Assembly (NCBI GenBank): GCA_043777675.1
Contig: JAYWHR010000006.1
Span: 1-64,000 of the forward strand
Direction: 5' to 3'
Source of the DNA: JANMDU01 sp043777675
GTDB taxonomy: Bacteria > Pseudomonadota > Gammaproteobacteria > Burkholderiales > Burkholderiaceae_C
DNA: 64,000 bases
Under the pieces are notes generated by a model that was not told where the DNA came from, searched no databases, and worked only from the letters and a program-made list of their open reading frames with translations. Shown in pieces: positions 41,597 through 50,113 of this stretch (its first letter is position 1; each line of letters begins with the position of its first letter). Made by a program: the position numbers and the translations under genes.

Positions 41597-42919
41597 ATGC
41601 AACGCCCCAATATCATCTTCATCGTGGCCGACGATTTAGGCTATGCCGATTTAGGCTGCTACGGCGGGCGTGGGTTTGACGGCGCGGGACGTGACTCTGT
41701 TTCGCCGAATCTCGATCAGCTTGCTGCCCATGGCATGAAGTTCACGCAGGGCTACAGCAACTCCCCCGTTTGCTCGCCCACGCGCTTCGCGCTCATGACG
41801 GCGCGCTGGCAATACCGCATTCGCGGCGCGCTGGATGAACCGCTCAAATCCAACAGCGCAGGCAATCCGCTTCTCGGCCTCCCGCCCACACTGCCCACAC
41901 TGCCATCGCTGCTCAAAGAAGCGGGCTACCGCACGGCGCTCATTGGCAAATGGCATTTGGGCTACGCGCCCTACTTCGGGCCTTTGAAATCAGGCTACGA
42001 GGAATTCTTCGGCCCGATGAGCGGCGGTGTAGACTATTTCACGCATTGCGATTTCAATGGCAATCATGATTTGTATTTCGGTGAAGAAGAAAAGCATGAA
42101 GACGGCTACTTGACGGATTTGCTGTCCAAACGCGCTGTGGAATACGTCACCCGCGTTAATGAGAGCGAAAGTAATCGACCGTTTTTTTTGAGTCTGCACT
42201 ACACCGCCCCGCATTGGCCATGGGAGACGCGTGATGATGCGCACATTGCGCCCGAAGTTGCCAAGAATCTCTTTCACCTCTGCGGCGGCAACATCCACAG
42301 CTACCGCAAGATGATCCATCACATGGATGAAGGCATTGGTTGGCTTGTCGAAGCACTGCGCAAGAATGGCCAGCTTGACAACACCCTCATCGTCTTCACC
42401 AGCGACAACGGCGGCGAGCGCTTCTCAGACAACTGGCCACTGGTAGGCGGCAAGATGGATTTAACCGAGGGCGGCATCCGCGTGCCTTACATCGCGCATT
42501 GGCCTGCGCAGATTGCAGCGGGCGCGTCAAGCCAGCAGCATTGCCTCACGATGGATTGGAGCGCGACGATGCTCGAACTCGCTGGCGCACAACCCAAGCA
42601 GCCGCTCGATGGCGTTTCTTTGCAATCCGTTTTAAAAGGAGGCGCGGCTTTCGAGCGTCCTTTGTATTGGCGCATGAATCACCGCAGCCAGCGCGCTTAC
42701 CGCCATGGTGATTGGAAATATCTGAATGTCGATGGCCACGAATACCTGTTTGATATCTGCGCCGACGAGCGCGAACGCGCCAACCACGCCACCCGCGAAC
42801 CCGAACGGCTCGCGCAAATGCGCCAGCAGTGGGAACATTGGGACAAGAGCATGCCGGCCATCCCGCCGGACGCGACGGTGAGCTTAGGCTTTGGCATCCA
42901 AGACATGCCACAAAGATAA
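41597..42919 (+). CDS. Sulfatase (arylsulfatase-like)
   Basis: A 440-residue sulfatase. IIFIVADDLGYADLGCYGG holds the metal-binding DD; SPVCSPTRFALMTARW carries Cys59 in the CxPxR signature, which must be converted to formylglycine. Further sites are GKWHLGY, HYTAPHWPWE and VFTSDNGGERF. No signal peptide is visible, so it would act in the cytoplasm unless the start is wrong. No sulfatase-maturing enzyme is in the window. Substrate unknown. Confidence 0.92.
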   Translation: MQRPNIIFIVADDLGYADLGCYGGRGFDGAGRDSVSPNLDQLAAHGMKFTQGYSNSPVCSPTRFALMTARWQYRIRGALDEPLKSNSAGNPLLGLPPTLPTLPSLLKEAGYRTALIGKWHLGYAPYFGPLKSGYEEFFGPMSGGVDYFTHCDFNGNHDLYFGEEEKHEDGYLTDLLSKRAVEYVTRVNESESNRPFFLSLHYTAPHWPWETRDDAHIAPEVAKNLFHLCGGNIHSYRKMIHHMDEGIGWLVEALRKNGQLDNTLIVFTSDNGGERFSDNWPLVGGKMDLTEGGIRVPYIAHWPAQIAAGASSQQHCLTMDWSATMLELAGAQPKQPLDGVSLQSVLKGGAAFERPLYWRMNHRSQRAYRHGDWKYLNVDGHEYLFDICADERERANHATREPERLAQMRQQWEHWDKSMPAIPPDATVSLGFGIQDMPQR

Positions 42920-42943
42920 TAATTTCAGGCTCTTTTAGTCAGT

Positions 42944-42987
42944 TAGCCGGCATAGAATATGCGCGGAGTGCTATTGATTTAATAGTT
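42944..42987 (+). repeat. Dispersed 44-bp repeat, copy 10 (intergenic)
   Basis: TAGCCGGCATAGAATATGCG then GTGCTATTGATTTAATAGTT, one of the best consensus copies. It lies between the sulfatase stop and the DegS-like gene. Confidence 0.92.
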
Positions 42988-43030
42988 ATTCAGTGTGTAC
43001 AGATAGGCCGCATTGCGCGATAATCACAAC

Positions 43031-44215
43031 ATGCGTAAATTTTGGCTTCTCTTTTCTCAAGCAGTGACAGTTCTTTTGGCGGCTTACTTTGTTGTCGCCA
43101 CGCTCAAGCCCGATTGGCTCGGACGAGCGCCGCGTATGGGCTTGGGCTTTGGCAGTGCGCCCACCACGGGTGCCGTGCCTGTGATTGAAGCAGCAGCCGC
43201 CAATCCGGGCTTAGCGCCTGTTGGCAGCTACCGCGCTGCAGCCCAAAAAGCCTCGGCTGCTGTGGTGAGCATTGCCACTGCCACTGCCGCAAAAAACAAC
43301 CCGCGCTCCAACGATCCGTGGTTTAAATTCTTCTTCGGCGACCAGCCCCAGCAACAGCAAAGCGGTTTGGGCTCCGGCGTGATCGTTAGCCCAAGCGGCT
43401 TCATCTTGACGAACAACCATGTGGTTGAAGGCGCAGATGACATTGAAGTCACGCTCAACGATTCGCGCAAAGCAAAAGCGAAAGTCATCGGCACCGATCC
43501 CGAAACGGATTTGGCATTGCTCAAGATTGATTTAGACAATCTGCCCGTCATTGTTCTTGGCAACGCAGAGAGCATGCAGGTAGGCGATCAAGTCCTGGCG
43601 ATTGGCAACCCGTTTGGCTTGGGGCAGACAGTATCGGCCGGCATCGTCAGCGCGCTTGGCCGCAACCAGCTGGGTATTAACACCTTTGAAAATTTCATCC
43701 AAACCGATGCTGCGATCAACCCGGGTAACTCGGGCGGCGCGTTGGTCGATGTGAGCGGCAATTTACTGGGCATCAACACCGCCATCTACAGCCGCTCGGG
43801 CGGCAGCATGGGCATCGGCTTTGCCATCCCCGTCTCCACTGCGCGCATGGTGATGGATGGTTTGGTCAAAGACGGCCAAGTCACACGCGGCTGGATCGGC
43901 GTCGAGCCGCAAGAGCTCACGCAAGAATTGGCCGAAACCTTCAATTTGAAAAACGCCAGCGGCAATCTACAGGGCGTGATCATCACCGGCGTGTTGCAAA
44001 ACGGGCCTGCGGCCAAAGCAGGCATTCAGCCCGGCGATGTGATCACGCAAGTCGCCGGCGTGACGGTGACAAACGTCCCCGGCTTGCTCTCCAACGTAGC
44101 CGCCATCAAACCCGGCAGCACCACCAAGTTCAGCGTACGCAGAGCAGATAAAGCATTAGAGTTGGATGTGACACCTGCGCCTAGGCCAAAGAGGCCGGTT
44201 CAGCAGCAGCGTTGA
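43031..44215 (+). CDS. Do-family serine protease, DegS/AlgW-like
   Basis: A 394-residue HtrA-type protease. An N-terminal anchor helix (LLFSQAVTVLLAAYFVVA) places the protease in the periplasm. The triad is His130 (TNNHVVEGAD), Asp160 (DPETDLALLK) and Ser234 (NPGNSGGAL). A single PDZ domain follows (about 285-385). One PDZ and an N-terminal anchor fit DegS/AlgW, which cuts the anti-sigma factor RseA upon envelope stress. DegQ-type function cannot be excluded. The ATG at 43031 is chosen over a TTG at 43013. Confidence 0.92.
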   Translation: MRKFWLLFSQAVTVLLAAYFVVATLKPDWLGRAPRMGLGFGSAPTTGAVPVIEAAAANPGLAPVGSYRAAAQKASAAVVSIATATAAKNNPRSNDPWFKFFFGDQPQQQQSGLGSGVIVSPSGFILTNNHVVEGADDIEVTLNDSRKAKAKVIGTDPETDLALLKIDLDNLPVIVLGNAESMQVGDQVLAIGNPFGLGQTVSAGIVSALGRNQLGINTFENFIQTDAAINPGNSGGALVDVSGNLLGINTAIYSRSGGSMGIGFAIPVSTARMVMDGLVKDGQVTRGWIGVEPQELTQELAETFNLKNASGNLQGVIITGVLQNGPAAKAGIQPGDVITQVAGVTVTNVPGLLSNVAAIKPGSTTKFSVRRADKALELDVTPAPRPKRPVQQQR

Positions 44216-44227
44216 GGGCAACGCAGG

Positions 44228-44647
44228 TCAAGGCTGTGCCATGAGATTCACAAAAGGCTTGGTGCTCTTCCAGCGATCAGCGCCAAAATCGCGCTGATCT
44301 GTCGTCAGAATTCGGCCATGCCCCAAGTGCTCGGCCAGCAACACCAAAGAAGCATCCGCCAAATCCATCGGCAGCTTGGTGTATTTTTTCATCATTAATG
44401 GGATTTTGCGGGCGGCCTCATGTGGAATGTCCCAGATCAAGATGCTTCCGCTGACCAAATCCGCAACAAAATCTTGGCGCGCTGCCTCGCCAAGACGACG
44501 GCCAATCATGTAGGCCGCCTCCGTGATCACAGGCCATGTCGTGATCCAACCCTCACTAGCACTGCTGATCCAGCGTTGCGCGATCGCATGATGCGCATCA
44601 TCCTCATTGAGCAAGGCGAGGAAGTATCCCGTATCCACAGAAATCAT
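44228..44647 (-). CDS. VapC-like PIN toxin
   Basis: A 139-residue PIN protein. ISVDTGYFLALLNEDDAHH, WPVITEAAYMIGRRLG, LPMDLADASLVLLAEHLG and ILTTDQRDFG provide the four acidic residues in order. It overlaps its antitoxin gene by four bases (ATGA). Convergent with the DegS-like gene. Confidence 0.88.
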   Translation of the reverse strand: MISVDTGYFLALLNEDDAHHAIAQRWISSASEGWITTWPVITEAAYMIGRRLGEAARQDFVADLVSGSILIWDIPHEAARKIPLMMKKYTKLPMDLADASLVLLAEHLGHGRILTTDQRDFGADRWKSTKPFVNLMAQP

Positions 44648-44949
44648 GACTTTTTGCTGCGCACCACAGATCGTTGAATACTCTTGCGCGCGGCATGCAT
44701 TGGAAATTTATCGTCAAGTATTTCGCCCAGCTCCGCTTTGTAGTTGACTGACCAATTCGCATCACCCAACTTGTATTTGCCAATATGTTTCGCCAAATGC
44801 TTGAAAGGAGTTGCATTCTGCTTCGCATGCTGCTTGTAAAGCGCATCAATCCCCTTGCGCAGCACATCGCTGGTCGAAGCACCCAAGCGCGTGACTAAAT
44901 ATTCCAGTTGCTGAGCCGTACCGGGCTCAAGGCGAGCAGTGATTCTCAT
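44644..44949 (-). CDS. Antitoxin (ribbon-helix-helix) partner of PIN toxin
   Basis: A 101-residue protein. MRITARLEPGTAQQLEYLVT and SDVLRKGIDALYKQ form a ribbon-helix-helix. AGGAG lies six bases before the start, and an inverted repeat (44962-44984) upstream may be the operator. Overlap with the PIN gene defines the pair. Confidence 0.83.
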   Translation of the reverse strand: MRITARLEPGTAQQLEYLVTRLGASTSDVLRKGIDALYKQHAKQNATPFKHLAKHIGKYKLGDANWSVNYKAELGEILDDKFPMHAARKSIQRSVVRSKKS

Positions 44950-44961
44950 GTCGGACTCCTA

Positions 44962-44984
44962 TTTGTCTGACATTGTATGACAAA
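44962..44984 (-). promoter_or_regulatory. Inverted repeat upstream of vapB-like gene
   Basis: TTTGTC and GACAAA arms with 11 bases between, lying 12 bp upstream of the antitoxin start. TGTC/GACA is repeated inside it. Likely autoregulatory operator. Confidence 0.45.
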
Positions 44985-45017
44985 ATCTTATGCGTGGCCT
45001 CTTCGCTTCGATCAAAC

Positions 45018-45146
45018 GCCCGCCAGAGCAGCCGGGGCGGATGGCTCCATGTCCTCCGGCGGCGTTCAGGTTGGTTTGTTTTTGGGGAGTTGATTGCGCC
45101 GCCTCCCCCTTTACTTGCGCCATCCGTCCCGACTACTCTGGCGGGC
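45018..45146. repeat. Structured hairpin element, copy A
   Basis: The outer arms 45018-45040 and 45124-45146 are inverted copies (20 of 23 pair). Inside, GGCTCCATGTCCTCCGGCGG (45043-45062) and CCGCCTCCCCCTTTACTTGC (from 45099) flank a 36-base loop; GGCGG pairs with CCGCC and TGGC with GCCA. The inner pieces recur in opposite orientation in copy B, with an outer stem of unrelated sequence. Short frames read through it look spurious. Confidence 0.8.
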
Positions 45147-45192
45147 TTGGCGTGAATTGGACGGTTTTGCGCGCCACAGAAACCCATGCCCT

Positions 45193-45310
45193 TGTGATGC
45201 GGCTTTGCGTCTGGCGTAAGTAAAGGGGGAGGCGGGAAAGAACAACAACCGGAGAAAACAACGCCCATCCCCGCCGGAGGACATGGAGCCAGACGCAAAG
45301 CCGCATCACA
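45193..45310. repeat. Structured hairpin element, copy B (reverse orientation)
   Basis: The termini 45193-45214 and 45289-45310 are perfect 22-bp inverted repeats. Within, 45271-45290 is the exact complement of the inner block of copy A, and 45212-45235 matches its second block with one change. The loop differs. The gap 44985-45357 holds these two elements and no supported gene. Confidence 0.82.
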
Positions 45311-45357
45311 CGGGCTGCCACCCCAAGCAGCGCATAAAGACGCGGGAGTTCACCCCT

Positions 45358-45600
45358 TTATGGCCGCATCAATCGCTCGGTTTTAAATCCAATTTCAGAA
45401 AACACCCAAGCCATCCGCTCTGCTTTGACTTCAGCCAAAGCATTAACTGTCCAAGTGAATTCATGCAATCCTAAACGGACTGTGGGGTTTCTGCCGCTGT
45501 TATCTGGCCATCGCGCAATCGTCTCATCAATCGATACACGAACTTGATCAATTTCCCCTGAAGAAAGTGGCTCGATTTTTAATCCAAACTCTTCAGACAT
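45358..45600 (-). CDS. Small hypothetical protein after hisA
   Basis: An 80-residue acidic protein I do not recognise: MSEEFGLKIEPLSSGEIDQV, then WPDNSGRNPTVRLGLHEFTW and AEVKAERMAWVFSEIGFKTE. It starts four bases past the hisA stop, so coupling to hisA is likely. It sits where hisF is expected in many betaproteobacterial his operons. It has no resemblance to HisF. Coding status rests on position and frame only. Confidence 0.5.
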   Translation of the reverse strand: MSEEFGLKIEPLSSGEIDQVRVSIDETIARWPDNSGRNPTVRLGLHEFTWTVNALAEVKAERMAWVFSEIGFKTERLMRP

Positions 45601-45604
45601 TTCA

Positions 45605-46363
45605 TTAACCGTTTAGCTCATCTGCCCTCACCTGCGCCGCCGCGAAATCCAAATCGCCTGAATAAATCGCTGTGCCGCAAATCACGCCTTCGATACCTTC
45701 GTGCTCAACCGCGCAGAGTTTTTCGATGTCTTGCATGTTGGACAGGCCTCCTGAGGCAATCACGGGGATGGTGCTGGCGCCTGCTAGTTTGACGGTGGCT
45801 TCGATGTTGATACCACTCAGCATGCCGTCGCGGCCAATGTCGGTATAGATGATGGACTCAACGCCGTAGTCTTCGTATTTTTTGGCGAGATCGGCGACGT
45901 CGTGGCCAGTTAGTTTGCTCCAGCCATCAGTTGCGACTTTGCCGTCTTTTGCGTCCAGCCCGACGATGATGTGGCCACCAAAAGCGGTGCAGGCGTCTTG
46001 CAAAAAGCCAGGGCTCTTGATGGCTGCTGTGCCGATGATGACGTATTCCAGCCCCGCGTCGATGTAGCGCTCAATCGTATCCAGATCGCGGATGCCGCCG
46101 CCGAGCTGTACAGGGATGTCTTCCCCGCCAGCGTCTGCATGCGCTTTGATGGCTTTCAAGATGCCTTTGACGGCAGCGAGATTTTGCGGCTTGCCGGCGA
46201 ATGCGCCGTTCAGGTCAACCAAGTGCAAGCGGCGCGCGCCGGCATCGATCCAGCGCTGCGCCATCTCGACGGGGTCTCCAAACACGGTGGATTGCTCCAT
46301 ATCGCCTTGCTTGAGGCGCACGGCTTGGCCGTCTTTGAGATCAATGGCGGGGATGAGAATCAT
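45605..46363 (-). CDS. hisA: ProFAR isomerase HisA
   Basis: A 252-residue TIM-barrel enzyme that isomerises ProFAR to PRFAR, the fourth step of histidine synthesis. The two-fold repeat is clear: AIDLKDGQAVRLKQGD with the first catalytic Asp, LHLVDLNGAF, QLGGGIRDLDTIERYIDAGL, and IIYTDIGRDGMLSGIN with the second Asp. It overlaps hisH by four bases. hisF does not follow in the usual position. Confidence 0.96.
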   Translation of the reverse strand: MILIPAIDLKDGQAVRLKQGDMEQSTVFGDPVEMAQRWIDAGARRLHLVDLNGAFAGKPQNLAAVKGILKAIKAHADAGGEDIPVQLGGGIRDLDTIERYIDAGLEYVIIGTAAIKSPGFLQDACTAFGGHIIVGLDAKDGKVATDGWSKLTGHDVADLAKKYEDYGVESIIYTDIGRDGMLSGINIEATVKLAGASTIPVIASGGLSNMQDIEKLCAVEHEGIEGVICGTAIYSGDLDFAAAQVRADELNG

Positions 46364-47019
46364 GGTTTCCAGGTGAGGAAGTTTTTGTAGAGCTGCAGGC
46401 CTTGAGAGGCGCTTTTCTCGGGGTGGAATTGGGTAGCAAAAATGTTATCGCGTGCGAGCGCGGCTGTAAAGAGGCCGCCGTAATCGCTTTCCCCAGCACT
46501 GTGTGCCGCAATCGCTGGCTTGGCGTAGAAGCTGTGGACGAAATAGAACCAGCTTTGATCTGCTACGCCATCGTAAATAGGATGAGGCTGGGTTTGCTTC
46601 ACGCGATTCCAGCCCATTTGAGGCACTTTGTAGCGGCTGCCATCGGGTTGCAGCCTGCCACTGAGTTCAAATTTATGTACATCGCCTTTGAACAGCCCCA
46701 AGCCCGGCGTATTTTGCTCATCGGAATGATCCAGCAGCATTTGCATGCCCACGCACACGCCAAACATCGGCTTATTGGCTGCGGCCTCCAACACGGCTTC
46801 CTGCAAACCAGAATCTCGCAAGCAAGCCATGCAATCACGCATCGCGCCTTGGCCTGGGAGCACAACACGCTCAGCCTTTCTGACCTCTTCCGGGCACTGC
46901 GTGACGATCACCTCAAACTTCGTGCCGTGCGCAGACGCTTTCACCGCATTCGCTACGGAGCGCAGATTGCCCATGCCGTAATCGACGACGGCGACAGTAG
47001 ATTGAGAAGATACAGACAT
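46360..47019 (-). CDS. hisH: Imidazole glycerol phosphate synthase, glutaminase subunit HisH
   Basis: A 219-residue class I glutaminase that feeds ammonia to HisF. VAVVDYGMGNLRSVANAVK opens the protein; the nucleophile Cys is in PMFGVCVGMQMLLDHSDE; the His-Glu pair is in ATQFHPEKSASQGL. Its partner hisF is not in this window, so it must lie elsewhere. Coupled to hisA (ATGA). Confidence 0.96.
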   Translation of the reverse strand: MSVSSQSTVAVVDYGMGNLRSVANAVKASAHGTKFEVIVTQCPEEVRKAERVVLPGQGAMRDCMACLRDSGLQEAVLEAAANKPMFGVCVGMQMLLDHSDEQNTPGLGLFKGDVHKFELSGRLQPDGSRYKVPQMGWNRVKQTQPHPIYDGVADQSWFYFVHSFYAKPAIAAHSAGESDYGGLFTAALARDNIFATQFHPEKSASQGLQLYKNFLTWKP

Positions 47020-47062
47020 GCTATTAATAATGTAGCAAACTATGTAGATTTTGCGCCGGCTG
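47020..47062 (-). repeat. Dispersed 44-bp repeat, copy 11 (intergenic, degenerate)
   Basis: GCTATTAATAATGTAGC, CTATGTAGATTTTGCGCC, GGCTGG. It occupies half of the gap between hisB and hisH. The middle is diverged, so this is the weakest listed copy. Confidence 0.6.
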
Positions 47063-47101
47063 GTGATCTAAAAAGCTTCAAAATCGGCACAGAAAACGAG
47101 A

Positions 47102-47692
47102 TTACAAGCTGCCCTTCGTCGAAGGGATCACACCCACACTGCGCGGATCGAGCCCAAGCGCCATGCGCACAGCGCGCGCAAAGGCTTTGAAGATCGTCTC
47201 GCATTGGTGATGCGCGTTGTCGCCCTTCAAATTGTCAATATGCAATGTGCATTGCGCATGATTCACAAAGCCTTGGAAAAACTCATACACAAGCTGCGTA
47301 TCGAACTCACCGATCATGCCGCTTTTGAAATCGACATGTATGTGCAAACCAGGGCGGCCAGAAAAATCCACCACGACGCGACTCAAGGCTTCGTCCAACG
47401 GCACATAAGCATGCCCATAGCGCCAAATACCCGCCTTGTCACCAACAGCTTGAGCCACTGCTTGGCCCAGCGTGATACCTACGTCTTCCACGGTGTGATG
47501 GCCATCAATATGCAAATCGCCTTTGGCTTGGATTGAGAGATCCATCAAGCCGTGGCGAGCGATTTGATCCAGCATGTGGTCAAAAAAGCCAATACCAGTT
47601 TGCAAATCAGCCTTGCCTGTGCCATCAAGATTGACGGAGACAGTGATTTGGGTTTCTTTGGTGTTGCGGGTGACTTCGGATGTGCGTTGCAT
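47102..47692 (-). CDS. hisB: Imidazoleglycerol-phosphate dehydratase HisB
   Basis: A 196-residue monofunctional dehydratase (sixth step of histidine synthesis). The metal sites are seen in GFFDHMLDQIARHGLMDL, DGHHTVEDVGITLGQA, and the C-terminal NAHHQCETIFKAFARAVR. There is no N-terminal phosphatase domain. It precedes hisH by 82 bp including a repeat; a toxin-antitoxin pair separates it from hisC. Confidence 0.96.
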   Translation of the reverse strand: MQRTSEVTRNTKETQITVSVNLDGTGKADLQTGIGFFDHMLDQIARHGLMDLSIQAKGDLHIDGHHTVEDVGITLGQAVAQAVGDKAGIWRYGHAYVPLDEALSRVVVDFSGRPGLHIHVDFKSGMIGEFDTQLVYEFFQGFVNHAQCTLHIDNLKGDNAHHQCETIFKAFARAVRMALGLDPRSVGVIPSTKGSL

Positions 47693-47719
47693 GGGTGTAT
47701 TGTCGCAGAGGTGAAATGG

Positions 47720-48160
47720 TTACTTCGCTGGGCTGTCGCCCCAAGGGTTGAACAATTCGCAGCCCGTGTCTGAGAAATGCTTGGTGTTTCGCGTGACAAG
47801 TGTGAGGCGGTGCGTCAGGGCTGTGGCTGCAATCAAGATATCCATATCCTCTTGCGGGCGGCCTATTCGCTCAAGGGCGTATCGCACCCGACCATACTCT
47901 CGCCAAACCGCTAAATCAGCGCCGATGATTCGCTCGCCCATTTGCTCGGATAGACGCTCAAACCATGAGCGCATTTGCGATTGTTTTTTTCCTGCGGGGT
48001 AGCGCATCAGACCATACTCAATCTCTCCTACCGTAGCGCCGCTGAGTATGCTTTCATCCATATTTTTGTCTAACCAGTGGATGACTTGTGCATTGGGCTG
48101 CTGGCGCGCCAGCTCAGAAACAACATTGGTATCGAGCAACCACCTTGCTTTTGTTTTCAT
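47720..48160 (-). CDS. FitB/VapC-like PIN toxin
   Basis: A 146-residue PIN ribonuclease. WLLDTNVVSELARQQPNAQV, SGATVGEIEYGLMR, RPQEDMDILIAATALTHRL and VTRNTKHFSD carry the acidic residues. The opening and VGEIEYG are typical of FitB. Lies between hisC and hisB, 14 bp after its Phd-type antitoxin. Confidence 0.9.
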   Translation of the reverse strand: MKTKARWLLDTNVVSELARQQPNAQVIHWLDKNMDESILSGATVGEIEYGLMRYPAGKKQSQMRSWFERLSEQMGERIIGADLAVWREYGRVRYALERIGRPQEDMDILIAATALTHRLTLVTRNTKHFSDTGCELFNPWGDSPAK

Positions 48161-48174
48161 GTTTTCGCGCTGGC

Positions 48175-48459
48175 TTACTCTTCAAAAATGGGGGCAGACT
48201 TGCGGCTGCGCCGAACTGGCAACTCCAAATCTGGGCCTGGCGGCATATCAAGCAGAGCCATCATGTGTTTGCCAAAGGCAGTGTGAGGGCCGCGCCCGGC
48301 AAAAGGTTTTTGCTTTATTCGCCCATCAACATCCAGCGGCACGATCTGCACCACTGGCTTGCCGTGCCGCGTGACGATTTGCGGGCCTTCGGATAAGGTC
48401 AAATCCACCAGCTCGCTGAAGCGGTTTTTAGCTTCTTGAAGTTGCCAAGTGTGTTGCAT
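48175..48459 (-). CDS. Phd/YefM-family antitoxin
   Basis: A 94-residue antitoxin. WQLQEAKNRFSELVDLTLSE and GPQIVTRHGKPVVQIVPLD are diagnostic of Phd/YefM. The tail ends with VRRSRKSAPIFEE. It precedes a FitB-type PIN toxin, a common mixed pairing. Confidence 0.9.
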   Translation of the reverse strand: MQHTWQLQEAKNRFSELVDLTLSEGPQIVTRHGKPVVQIVPLDVDGRIKQKPFAGRGPHTAFGKHMMALLDMPPGPDLELPVRRSRKSAPIFEE

Positions 48460-48477
48460 GATGAGCTCCCCAGCTTA

Positions 48478-48522
48478 AATCTAGCTTGAATTATAGGCTG
48501 AATACAAAATTCTGGCTAGATT
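48478..48522 (-). promoter_or_regulatory. Inverted repeat upstream of Phd antitoxin
   Basis: AATCTAGC (48478-48485) and GCTAGATT (48515-48522) are perfect 8-bp complements, 29 bp apart, between hisC and the antitoxin start. The spacing suits two operator half-sites of a cooperative repressor. Tentative. Confidence 0.4.
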
Positions 48523-48539
48523 GACATGTACTGATTAGC

Positions 48540-49646
48540 TCATGCAGAAGCCAAAGCCGCGAGCATTTTTGCGTTTTCATCCGGCGTTCCCACCGTCAAT
48601 CGCAGGCAGTTTTTAAGGAGCGGGTGCATTTTGGAGATGTTTTTGACCAAGATACCTTGCGTTTTGAGATGTGCGAATGCGGCGTCCGCATCGGGCGTGC
48701 GAACGGTGATCATGTTTGCATCTGACGGATAGGCTTTGAGCTTGGGCATCTTCGCCAGCGCTTCCAAAAGCATAGCGCGTTGCGCAATAATCATGCCGGC
48801 TTGAGCCCTAAAAGCCTCTGAATACTCTAGTGCAAACAGGGCGCATTCGGCATTCAACACGCTGATGTTGTACGGCGGGCGCAGCTTGTCGATCTCGCTG
48901 ATCAGCGCTTGCGCGCCACACATGTAGCCCAGCCTCACACCGGCTAAGCCAAACTTGCTGAGCGTGCACATGAGCAGCACATTGGCGTTTTTCTCGGGCG
49001 CAGCTTTGATCTCATCCATCCAACTTTTACTGCTGAACGGCTGATACGCCTCATCCATCACGACCATGCCGCCATAAGCGGCGCAGGCGGCAATGATTTG
49101 CTTGATCACGACAGCATCCCATAAATTAGCAGTAGGATTGTTAGGGTACGCAAGGTAAGTGATCGCTGGCTTTTCTTGGGCTATTGCGGCCAGCATCGCC
49201 GGCGCATCCAGCCCAAAATCAGCCGTCAAATCCACGCCGATGAACTGCAAACCTTGCAGCTGTGCGCTCATCGCATACATCACAAAGCCCGGCAGCGGCG
49301 CGAGAATCTTCGCGCCCGCTTGAGACAAAGCGACACCGGGCGTCGCATCACAAGCCATCGCCAGCAAAGAAATCAATTCATCCGAGCCATTGCCCAGCAT
49401 CAGCCCGTAATCAGCAGGCACTTGCGCATAAGAGCGCAGCGCGGTTTTCAGATCGTCAATCCGCGTGCCCGGATAGCGATTGATTGCCACTTGGCCCAAG
49501 CGCTCACCCAATTTGGCTTGCAACGCGGCGGGCAAAGTAAACGGGTTTTCCATCGCATCGAGCTTGATGAAGCCCTTGCTGTCTTGCACAGCATAGGCGA
49601 GCATGGATTGCACATCTTGGCGGATGAATTTCAAGGGGCTGGTCAT
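48540..49646 (-). CDS. hisC: Histidinol-phosphate aminotransferase HisC
   Basis: A 368-residue PLP aminotransferase (seventh step of histidine synthesis). LDAMENPFTLPAALQ, NGSDELISLLAMAC, YPNNPTANLWD, VVMDEAYQPFS and the PLP-lysine in CTLSKFGLAGVRLGYM are seen. The start at 49646 overlaps the stop of the upstream PIN toxin (ATGA). A longer frame from 49862 is a shadow. Confidence 0.95.
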   Translation of the reverse strand: MTSPLKFIRQDVQSMLAYAVQDSKGFIKLDAMENPFTLPAALQAKLGERLGQVAINRYPGTRIDDLKTALRSYAQVPADYGLMLGNGSDELISLLAMACDATPGVALSQAGAKILAPLPGFVMYAMSAQLQGLQFIGVDLTADFGLDAPAMLAAIAQEKPAITYLAYPNNPTANLWDAVVIKQIIAACAAYGGMVVMDEAYQPFSSKSWMDEIKAAPEKNANVLLMCTLSKFGLAGVRLGYMCGAQALISEIDKLRPPYNISVLNAECALFALEYSEAFRAQAGMIIAQRAMLLEALAKMPKLKAYPSDANMITVRTPDADAAFAHLKTQGILVKNISKMHPLLKNCLRLTVGTPDENAKMLAALASA

Positions 49647-50113
49647 GGTGCAGTTTCCAAATCTTGGGGGCGAAGGCTCAAAGGGGAAATGATCTGAATG
49701 CCATCGAGCATGCCTTCGGGTAGCTCTAGGCTGAGCAAATGCGTGCAGCTTTGTTGCAAGGCAGACGAGACGATCAGCGCATTCCAATACGTGAGGCCAT
49801 GGCGATCTTGCAGATCCCAAGCGCCATCCACCGCATAACGATCTAAATGCGGCGGCTGCCACTCGCGCAAGCGGCGCACATGCAGGCGCACATGCGCGGG
49901 TGTGACAGCCGTTTGCGCTGTGAGCCCAAAAGCGCGCACCGCGCCTTCATACAACTCATTGAGCACCTGCGTGCTGATACGCCCCGAGCGCTTTTGCCAA
50001 CACCACCTCACCCATTCGCGAGCAGCGGCTTGCAGCGCCTCGTCGCGCCCGTCATAGCTGGCCAGCAGCACATTTGAATCGACGAAAACGATCGGAATTT
50101 CACGGGCGGTCAT
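49643..50113 (-). CDS. PIN-domain toxin coupled to hisC
   Basis: A 156-residue PIN protein. IVFVDSNVLLASYDGRDEAL, STQVLNELYEGAVRAFG, DRHGLTYWNALIVSSALQQS and THLLSLELPEGM give the acidic sites (the third is weaker). Its stop overlaps the hisC ATG, and its start overlaps the antitoxin stop by 14 bp, so antitoxin, toxin and hisC form one unit. Confidence 0.85.
   Translation of the reverse strand: MTAREIPIVFVDSNVLLASYDGRDEALQAAAREWVRWCWQKRSGRISTQVLNELYEGAVRAFGLTAQTAVTPAHVRLHVRRLREWQPPHLDRYAVDGAWDLQDRHGLTYWNALIVSSALQQSCTHLLSLELPEGMLDGIQIISPLSLRPQDLETAP

Noticed and set aside
44209..44224. GCGTT-AACGC hairpin after the DegS-like gene as terminator
   Set aside because: Five-bp stem and no T-run.
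44927..45298. Reading frames through the structured element, both strands
   Set aside because: Similar peptides (APCPPA) come from the inverted copies of the element, not from a conserved gene; they overlap the antitoxin start.
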